Shown here piece after piece: positions 32,405 to 37,944 of a DNA stretch of 37,944 nt. This stretch comes from an uncultured bacterium (GTDB taxonomy: Bacteria > Verrucomicrobiota > Kiritimatiellia > RFP12 > UBA1067). The notes below the pieces were generated by a model that was given only the letters and a program-made list of their open reading frames with translations, was not told where the DNA came from and did not search any database. A program made the translations under genes and the position numbers. The stretch covers positions 1-37,944 of the forward strand of contig CACWJS010000020.1 of the NCBI GenBank assembly GCA_902761275.1. The letters are read 5' to 3'. Positions within the stretch are counted from its first letter, which is position 1; each line of letters begins with the position of its first letter.

Positions 32405-34066
32405 CTACGGCGCACTTTCCGCAGAACCGCGCCGCGACACATAAAACTGGCGATTTCTGTACTCTCGCCGCGTTATACTTACCTCGTCACCGGTGCCGCA
32501 ATGCGTTTCAGAACTCCCCGCGCAACTCGAAATAACGAAATCGAACGCGTCAGATTTTCCCTTCACAACCAGAAACGTCGCGGTCTCATCATTGTCATCC
32601 CAGCAGAATGTAGCCCCATAGACTCTTTCCATTTCAGCCGCAATCTCCACCGCCCATTTCTTCTCTGACGGAAAGTCAAACACCACCCCGTCATCCTCTC
32701 GCAAGAACTCCAGACTGTCAACCGGTCCATCGTACGTCCCGTCACCGATTCGCTCAACCTCACCACAGCCTATAAGCTTGACGGTCGTGAACCCATGGAA
32801 CGGCCGCCCAAGTCCAACGGCGATTTCGCAGTGTGAGACCCACACGCAATCCGACATGCCGATAACTTCACAGAGCGAACACAGTTCTTTGTCATAGACA
32901 ATCGAACTATCCATGTCAAACCCCATGAAGGACAACCCCTTCGACTTGTCGCCACCTGCAGCAAAGACGATGTTTGTCGGACCAAAGCAGACAACTTCAT
33001 TGCACCTGTATCCATCGCAAAAGCCCTCAATCAAATCTCCATAGAGCAGCGACCAAATGCGCGGGAAATGACGAAGGACGGCATCGCGATCCGCAGACCT
33101 TATGCCTGTACGCCGAAGCTCGACAATGCGGACGTTCGGAAAAAGGCCGAAGTCGTCAAGCGAAGCAATCGGGCAAAAGTCGATGCTTATCTTCTTCAAC
33201 GGGCAATTCTCAAGCCCCTTTACATCATGTACAAGACATGACGTGAGTTTCAACTCCTTGATCGGAAGTCCATTGAGAACAGACAGGTCAAGCGGACGAA
33301 ACTCGCAAAATGCAATCTCAAGGTTTTCAAGCGACTTGCACTCGCGGAGCACACCAAGATTACCCAATTCGTACCCGCCATTAAGGACAAGGCGTTTCAG
33401 CTTCTTCATGGCGCGAATGTCACCCTCGTCGATATATTGACTCCTTCGAAATATGGTGTCCATCTCCAGCTCTTCAAGATTGACGAGATTTGTAAAGCAT
33501 CCACAGTAATCACCTTCTGGGGAATGCGACATATCGAGCGAAACAAGACTGGTCGGTAGTTTTTCTATTGCCCGAAAGCCTTTCCACGCACTGAAAGATT
33601 TTAGCGATTTCAGCAATCCGAGACTGTCCTCGTCAGCGAGCGAGACGCTCGACTCAAAGTAGTAGCGGCCGTCCAACCGCTCCAGCGGCAGGTGCGCAAT
33701 CTTGCGGAAAGAGCCAATATGCAAATTGCCGCCGAGACGGAGTTCCGTCATGTTTGTCTGAGACGAAAGGAAGGACAAATCGAGCGGGACTTTGCTTTCT
33801 GCGTGAACATTGAGCGAGAGATCCTTGAGCCGCGTCATTTTCGAGATGCGCTCCAGGACATTCGTAAACTCGGCGCGCGAGACTTTCTCCCAATATGGGT
33901 TTGCATTGGTTGGGAACGCTCCCGCCGCATCAGGAAGCACCAGATCCAGCGAAAGGCGCTCCTGATCCAACGCAAACGCGGTGTCATCAGCCATAGTCGG
34001 CATCACCACCATAGCGGCAACAAGACAGATCGCACTCTTCAACAATCTCTCGCGCAGTTTCATCAT
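32405..34066 (-). CDS. secreted leucine-rich-repeat protein
   Basis: A 553-residue protein with a signal peptide (RLLKSAICLVAAMVVMPTMA, residues about 7-26). From residue 75 to about 310 it has classical 21-24 residue LRRs (LKDLSLNVHAESKVPLDLSFL, MTELRLGGNLHIGSF, LKRLVLNGGYELGNL, LENLEIAFCEFRPLDLSVL). The second half has no repeat I recognise and many Cys and Asp residues. It is unrelated in repeat type to the LRR_5 protein at 25951. The ATG at 34066 lies 7 nt after a TATAAT; a second ATG follows directly at 34063. It is probably a single-gene transcript. Confidence 0.8.
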   Translation of the reverse strand: MMKLRERLLKSAICLVAAMVVMPTMADDTAFALDQERLSLDLVLPDAAGAFPTNANPYWEKVSRAEFTNVLERISKMTRLKDLSLNVHAESKVPLDLSFLSSQTNMTELRLGGNLHIGSFRKIAHLPLERLDGRYYFESSVSLADEDSLGLLKSLKSFSAWKGFRAIEKLPTSLVSLDMSHSPEGDYCGCFTNLVNLEELEMDTIFRRSQYIDEGDIRAMKKLKRLVLNGGYELGNLGVLRECKSLENLEIAFCEFRPLDLSVLNGLPIKELKLTSCLVHDVKGLENCPLKKISIDFCPIASLDDFGLFPNVRIVELRRTGIRSADRDAVLRHFPRIWSLLYGDLIEGFCDGYRCNEVVCFGPTNIVFAAGGDKSKGLSFMGFDMDSSIVYDKELCSLCEVIGMSDCVWVSHCEIAVGLGRPFHGFTTVKLIGCGEVERIGDGTYDGPVDSLEFLREDDGVVFDFPSEKKWAVEIAAEMERVYGATFCWDDNDETATFLVVKGKSDAFDFVISSCAGSSETHCGTGDEVSITRREYRNRQFYVSRRGSAESAP

Positions 34067-34073
34067 GAACCGT

Positions 34074-34083
34074 ATTATATCAC
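34074..34083 (-). promoter_or_regulatory. extended -10 promoter of the LRR gene, leaderless
   Basis: The minus strand reads TTTGTGATATAAT with the hexamer at 34074-34079 and TGA before it. It is followed by ACGGTTC (7 nt) and the ATG at 34066. No Shine-Dalgarno fits between them. Confidence 0.62.
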
Positions 34084-34400
34084 AAATCCCTCAAAACAGC
34101 GCGCGGCAAATCTGAGGCTAAGCGAGTCGACGGAACGTCGGCGAGCGCAGATGCTACGAAGAAAAACGCGCCAAAGCGGAAGGTCGGGCTAAGGCGACGC
34201 GTGTGAAGGAGCCATGCGCGGGAGCGGTGGGGGTGTTTCGGCGGCATGCGAAGCGACGGCGAAAAAGACGGAAGCGACCCGATTTTGACGCGCCGCCATT
34301 TTGCCGAGAGGCTTGACGGCACGGGCAAAATGTAAAAGGCCGCAAAATCGATGTCGCCAAAGCAGCGCGGCGATAGATTAGAAAAGAATTGGGGGAAAGG
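34084..34400. other. gene-free stretch with one inverted repeat
   Basis: About 320 nt between the LRR gene promoter and the tRNA. Open frames here are short, overlap the tRNA or have no start signal, so I call no gene. The only structure is the inverted repeat CATTTTGCC (34297-34305) and GGCAAAATG (34324-34332), a perfect 9-bp stem around 18 nt, without a clear T run. The plus strand is purine-rich with many GAAGCGA/GACGG-like words. It may be a decayed gene or an unrecognised RNA. Confidence 0.5.
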
Positions 34401-34477
34401 TGGTGCGACTGACTGGGATCGAACCAGCAACCTTCGGCTTCGGAGGCCAACGCTCTATCCAATTGAGCTACAGTCGC
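34401..34477 (-). tRNA. tRNA-Arg (anticodon CCG)
   Basis: All cloverleaf arms pair: acceptor GCGACTG/CAGTCGC, D stem GCTC/GAGC, anticodon stem TTGGC/GCCGA with loop CTCCGAA, and T stem GCTGG/CCAGT with loop TTCGATC. The anticodon is CCG, reading CGG. The 3' CCA is encoded (34401-34403 on the complement). An extended -10 box lies 11 nt upstream. It follows ftsI closely. Confidence 0.97.
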
Positions 34478-34488
34478 GTTGGTTGGGT

Positions 34489-34500
34489 ATTATACCAAAT
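34489..34500 (-). promoter_or_regulatory. extended -10 promoter of the tRNA-Arg gene
   Basis: The minus strand reads ATATTTGGTATAAT with the hexamer at 34489-34494. Transcription would begin near 34482, about 5 nt before the mature tRNA end. It lies just after the ftsI stop, and no -35 is visible. Confidence 0.72.
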
Positions 34501-34501
34501 A

Positions 34502-36307
34502 TCACTGCGCCGCGTTGCCGATTTTTTGCGCGCGCTCCTCCATAATCCGGTCGTATTCATCGTCGTCGTCGAAATCGGAAAGCTCCTCGGGCCTGTCCGG
34601 CGGGATCATGAGATAGCGAAGCGCGCCAATCGCGATTCGCCTGAACACAGGGCCCGACGAATTGCCACCCTGGTGAAACTTGCGCTTCTCGTCGAAGTCA
34701 AGCGTAACGAGAATGACGAGCTTTGGATCAGACGCTGGAACCATGCCGCAGAACGTCGCGCGGAAAAGCGAATCGGAATAGTGACCATTAATGACCTTCT
34801 GCGCCGTTCCCGTCTTGCCCGCGACGGAATAGCCGCGTATCGCCGCCCTTCTCGCAGTGCCAGCGGGCGAAGCGACACCAAGCATAATCTTCCTCATCTC
34901 GCGCGCCGTCGACTCCTTGATCGGACGGCCCGCCGGTGTAGGCGTATGCCTGTAGACCTCTTCTCCACGATAGTCAACGATCTTGTCGACGATGTACGGC
35001 TTCATCCTGAGGCCGTTGTTCGCAATCGCCTGGTAGGCGGAACACATCTGGATTGCCGTCACCGACACGCCCTGCCCTATCGGCGCGCGCGACCATGTCG
35101 CCTTGTCCCACTTTTTCCAGTCGCGAATTATGCCAACCTCTTCGCCGGGAAGCTCTATGCCGGTTTTCGTACCGAAACCAAACCGCGTCATGTAAGTCCA
35201 AAGATTCTTCGGCCCCATGTCGCTCCCGATCTTGCCAACGACGATATTCGAGGAGTGAACTACTGCGTCGCCAACAGTCATCATCGGCTCCCACACATGG
35301 CTGCCGTCGCCAGGAAGCTTGTAGTAGCGCTCGTCGTTCCTGTTCGTGGAATACTTCGTGTCCGCTCGGACAAGCCCCATATCTATGGCGCCAGCCACCG
35401 TTATGACCTTCATCACGGAACCTGGCTCGTAAGTGAAGTTCGTCACGCGGTTCACCTTCGCCGCGTCAGACGCGCGGCCAAACGCAAGAGGGTCGAAATC
35501 GGGGCGCGACGCAAGCGCGAGTATCGCGCCTGTTGCCGGATCCATGACTACGCACCAGCCCGACGCTGCGCCAAACTCTTCCATCCCCCACTTTAGCGCA
35601 GACTCGACCTCGTATTGGATGTTGTGGTCGACCGTCAGGTATATGTCCGCGCCCGGCAGTGGCGAAATCGTCTCGATGCGCCGGTCGTATATCTCATGGC
35701 CGCGCGCATCCTTCATACCGCGTATCTTGCCGGGAACGCCCGTCAAGTCGCGGTTGTAGCGAAGCTCGATTCCCGCTGAGCCGACGTTCTCGGCATTGAC
35801 AGAGCCGAGAACATGCGACAGGAGCCGCCCATGGAGATATTGACGCACCTCCGTGTCCTCGATTCTCAACCCCGCTACGCGAGTTGAATCGCAAAGCTTC
35901 TCGTGTGCAACGGGGTCTGACGATATGGCGACAAACTGGTAGCGTTTCGACGTGTTGAGTGCCATCTTGCGCACCTTTATGCGGTCAATGCCAAGGGCTT
36001 CGGCAATCGTGTCAGCAATCTGCCCGCGCGTGCGCGGCTCCTCACCTTTGCGCCTGACTATGCGGTTTGTGAGCGCAACGGGATCCATACGGTATTCCCA
36101 TATAGGCACTGACTTTGCAAGAGGATACGAGCGGCCAAACGAGTCGTAGATCGTGCCGCGGCAGCCAGGAAGGTCTCGCTCGAAAGTATAGTCGATGTCG
36201 GCGACATCGGGATCTACGTGCGCCCTGATAAGCTTCTGCGTCGAATATCCGGCGAAAGCCAGAAGCAGGACGACTGGAACCCAGAATCGCCAGTTTTCGC
36301 CGCGCAT
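34502..36307 (-). CDS. ftsI: septal peptidoglycan transpeptidase FtsI (PBP3)
   Basis: A 601-residue class B penicillin-binding protein that cross-links peptidoglycan at the division septum. A short N-terminus and one membrane helix (about 8-20) lead into the PBP dimerisation domain (RDLPGCRGTIYDSFGR) and the transpeptidase domain. The active-site serine is in SVMK (297-300), the second motif is SSN (352-354) and the third is KTG (498-500). The SVMK motif, with Val-Met rather than the common Thr-Phe, is acceptable for the family. The acidic tail (LSDFDDDDEYDRIMEE) is unusual. It is 4 nt after the ftsL-like gene. Confidence 0.95.
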   Translation of the reverse strand: MRGENWRFWVPVVLLLAFAGYSTQKLIRAHVDPDVADIDYTFERDLPGCRGTIYDSFGRSYPLAKSVPIWEYRMDPVALTNRIVRRKGEEPRTRGQIADTIAEALGIDRIKVRKMALNTSKRYQFVAISSDPVAHEKLCDSTRVAGLRIEDTEVRQYLHGRLLSHVLGSVNAENVGSAGIELRYNRDLTGVPGKIRGMKDARGHEIYDRRIETISPLPGADIYLTVDHNIQYEVESALKWGMEEFGAASGWCVVMDPATGAILALASRPDFDPLAFGRASDAAKVNRVTNFTYEPGSVMKVITVAGAIDMGLVRADTKYSTNRNDERYYKLPGDGSHVWEPMMTVGDAVVHSSNIVVGKIGSDMGPKNLWTYMTRFGFGTKTGIELPGEEVGIIRDWKKWDKATWSRAPIGQGVSVTAIQMCSAYQAIANNGLRMKPYIVDKIVDYRGEEVYRHTPTPAGRPIKESTAREMRKIMLGVASPAGTARRAAIRGYSVAGKTGTAQKVINGHYSDSLFRATFCGMVPASDPKLVILVTLDFDEKRKFHQGGNSSGPVFRRIAIGALRYLMIPPDRPEELSDFDDDDEYDRIMEERAQKIGNAAQ

Positions 36308-36311
36308 CGGG

Positions 36312-36758
36312 TTACCTGCGTCTGCGAGCCGCTACAGTATTTTTCGCCGGATTCCTGACAGGCGGCGTATACTTCGCCGACTGTGCGGCCTTGCTGCGCT
36401 CCGCCGCGCGCGCCACCGAGGCCTGTCCGGAATACGGGCGGCCAGACTTGTCCATGCGGATGACCTGCGTCTCGGGCTTCGAATAGCGCATCGCAAGCCC
36501 ATGCTTCAGCAATGCCGCCTCGAGGCGCTCGGACGTCTTCATCTCGTCCCAGCGCTCCTGTTCGCGCTTCTGGTCGTTTTCGAGTTTAGCGAGCTGACGC
36601 TCCTTCTCGCTAATGGTCTTGCTGAGCTGCTTGCAGCTCGACGAGGCCAGCATGTTGAGAATGACCATCGCGAAAGCCATGACCATTACGGCACCGATCT
36701 GCACAGAGCGGCCGGCCATCACGGACATCTTCTTCGGCATCTTGCGATTTCTTCTCAT
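36312..36758 (-). CDS. ftsL: FtsL-like cell division protein
   Basis: A 148-residue bitopic protein: a basic N-terminus, one membrane helix (about 20-40, VQIGAVMVMAFAMVILNMLA), then a coiled coil (SKTISEKERQLAKLENDQKREQERWDEMK). Next comes a segment where FtsL/DivIC proteins contact FtsI partners, and a basic disordered tail ends RRRR. Sequence similarity is low, as usual for FtsL, so the call rests on size, topology and position between rsmH and ftsI. AAGGAG 10 nt before the ATG supports the start. Confidence 0.8.
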   Translation of the reverse strand: MRRNRKMPKKMSVMAGRSVQIGAVMVMAFAMVILNMLASSSCKQLSKTISEKERQLAKLENDQKREQERWDEMKTSERLEAALLKHGLAMRYSKPETQVIRMDKSGRPYSGQASVARAAERSKAAQSAKYTPPVRNPAKNTVAARRRR

Positions 36759-36765
36759 TGTAGCG

Positions 36766-37680
36766 TTACTCCTTTTCTGCAGCCCGGAGCTTTGCGCTCC
36801 GCGACCGCGGGTTTAAATCTGCTTCTTCTTCAGACGCGACGACCACCTTTCCGGTCACCGCCCTCATCCTGGGCTCTTCGCCCTCCCACCGTTCTCCGCC
36901 TTGCTGCAGCGAGACCATTCTGCCGACGTGCTTTGCGAAAAACCTCTTCACGATCCTGTCTGTCAGAGACTCGAACGTTATGACTGCGAAGCGCCCTCCG
37001 CTTTTCAATAGCCCTAACCCGCCTTCAAGCGCTCGCTCAAGCTCCCCGATCTCGTCATTGACTTCCATCCGAAGCGCCTGAAAGACGCGCGTCGCAGGAT
37101 GATGGGCACCCCTTCTCCCCACGACTCTCTCAACGAAGTCCGCAAACTCAACCGTCGTCTCGAACTTCCTCTTCTCGCGCTCCTTCGCGATGGCCTTCGC
37201 AATCCGTCTCGCCTGCGGCTCCTCGCCCAATTCGCGGAATATCTCTTCCAACCTCTCCGCGCTCTCTCCATTCACGATGTCGGCGGCACTCAGGCCGCTC
37301 GACCTATCCATGCGCATGTCAAGGGGTCCCTCGCGCAGAAAGCTGAACCCGCGTCCGGCTTCATCAAGCTGAGGACTCGAAACACCCAAGTCCAGCAGGA
37401 TCCCATCGACTTCGCTCCAGCCCTTTTCATTTGCAATCTCCTTTAAATCACCATGTCGGCCGCGCACGGCCGTGAGTCCCGCGACTTCTCCGATTTCGTG
37501 GATGGCCTGTTCGTCGCGGTCTATGCCGAGAACCATCCCGCCTCTGGCGATTATCTCCTTCGTGTGCCCGGCTCGCCCGAGAGTGCCGTCCACATATCTC
37601 CCACCAGGTCTCACGGCCAGCGCATCCATCACCTCTTTCAGCAGAACTGGTATGTGGCCGCCCATCTTCACTTCGCCCAT
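36766..37680 (-). CDS. rsmH: 16S rRNA (cytosine(1402)-N(4))-methyltransferase RsmH
   Basis: A 304-residue SAM-dependent enzyme that methylates N4 of C1402 in 16S rRNA. GGHIPVLLKEVMDAL, YVDGTLGRAGHTKEI, LGIDRDEQAI, DGILLDLGVSSPQLDEAGRGFSF, MRMD, RRIAKAI, RVFQALRMEVNDEI and FESLTDRIVKRFF follow in family order. The ATG at 37680 is 3 nt after the mraZ stop. A second ATG at 37665 (MGGHIPVLL) is a possible start. This is the standard mraZ-rsmH-ftsL-ftsI order of the division and cell wall cluster. Confidence 0.96.
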   Translation of the reverse strand: MGEVKMGGHIPVLLKEVMDALAVRPGGRYVDGTLGRAGHTKEIIARGGMVLGIDRDEQAIHEIGEVAGLTAVRGRHGDLKEIANEKGWSEVDGILLDLGVSSPQLDEAGRGFSFLREGPLDMRMDRSSGLSAADIVNGESAERLEEIFRELGEEPQARRIAKAIAKEREKRKFETTVEFADFVERVVGRRGAHHPATRVFQALRMEVNDEIGELERALEGGLGLLKSGGRFAVITFESLTDRIVKRFFAKHVGRMVSLQQGGERWEGEEPRMRAVTGKVVVASEEEADLNPRSRSAKLRAAEKE

Positions 37681-37683
37681 CCG

Positions 37684-37944
37684 TCAGAATCCGGCTTCCA
37701 TAAGCGCCTCGCCGAACTCGGCCTGATCGACCTTGTCCTCCGGCGGAAGCGCCTCTGGCCTCCAGAGTTCGATTTTCCGAACCGCACCCACCATCGCGAC
37801 CGTCGTCGTCAAGTTCGCGAACTGAAGGAGCTTGTCGCTGATGCGGATGCGGCCTTGAACGTCAAGGGCGAGCTGCTCAGAGTTTGCACCGATAATGCGA
37901 AGCGCGTTCGAAAGCCTCGGATCAAATAAGGCTTTCTCGCGAAG
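37684..37944 (-). CDS. mraZ: MraZ, C-terminal part (gene runs off the window)
   Basis: 86 residues read from the right edge to the stop at 37684. LALDVQGRIRISDKLLQFANL and VAMVGAVRKIELW are the second AbrB-like half of MraZ, the DNA-binding regulator that usually opens the division cluster. The N-terminal half lies outside. Downstream it is followed by rsmH after 3 nt. Confidence 0.93.
   Translation of the reverse strand, partial: LREKALFDPRLSNALRIIGANSEQLALDVQGRIRISDKLLQFANLTTTVAMVGAVRKIELWRPEALPPEDKVDQAEFGEALMEAGF

Noticed and set aside
34080..34430. 116-residue minus-strand ORF between the tRNA and the LRR gene
   Set aside because: It begins inside the tRNA-Arg gene, has low-complexity composition, no ribosome binding site and no recognisable domain.
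1..37944. CRISPR arrays, transposases, integrases or phage genes
   Set aside because: I found no regularly spaced repeats and no transposase, integrase or phage structural motifs. The only element-like structure is the repeat pair at 11495/12428.

Overview
The window reads as chromosomal DNA of a Gram-negative bacterium with moderately high GC. An outer membrane is implied by a lipid A acyltransferase and a secretin. The lineage is probably the PVC superphylum, with Kiritimatiellota or Lentisphaerota-like the best guess. That guess rests on the style of the type II/IV pilin, the large LRR_5 (BspA-like) secreted protein and the PilM-N-O-P-secretin order; it is inference, since no rRNA is present. 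I see no CRISPR array, prophage or recognisable insertion sequence.

Layout. (1) 84-6257, minus strand: fabH-fabF-fabZ-hisD-lpxL, a small unknown gene and a PP-loop tRNA-thiolation-like enzyme. This is fatty acid and lipid A synthesis, with hisD carrying a frameshift. (2) 6287-11351, minus strand: murF-bioD-bioA-bioWF, where bioW and bioF are fused and bioA lacks an internal block. (3) 11495-12581: a lone plus-strand gene of unknown function bounded by 29-bp direct repeats, followed by small inverted repeats. (4) 12657-18850, minus strand: seven overlapping genes (PH-like membrane protein, ABC ATPase, ABC permease, His-rich TPR protein, GspF-N-like membrane protein, M16 peptidase, secreted protein). 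(5) 18903-32318: a type IV pilus / type II secretion locus with pilin, sigma54 activator, pilM-N-O-P-secretin, a secreted LRR protein, rpoN and the assembly ATPase. (6) 32405-34066: a second secreted LRR protein. (7) 34401-37944, minus strand: tRNA-Arg(CCG) and the start of a division and cell wall cluster, mraZ-rsmH-ftsL-ftsI.

The most coherent story is a sigma54 circuit. rpoN, an NtrC-type activator, a near-consensus -24/-12 promoter before the pilin gene and another before pilM all lie within 12 kb, so the pilus/secretion machine appears to sit beside its own sigma factor and activator. A large LRR protein begins 3 nt after the secretin gene and is a candidate substrate or surface partner.

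Housekeeping promoters share an extended -10 box close to TTTGGTATAATA with no obvious -35. At four genes the -10 hexamer is followed by exactly 7 nt and then the start codon, which predicts leaderless mRNAs. Two genes (hisD, bioA) carry lesions at short repeats that could be real mutations or assembly errors.
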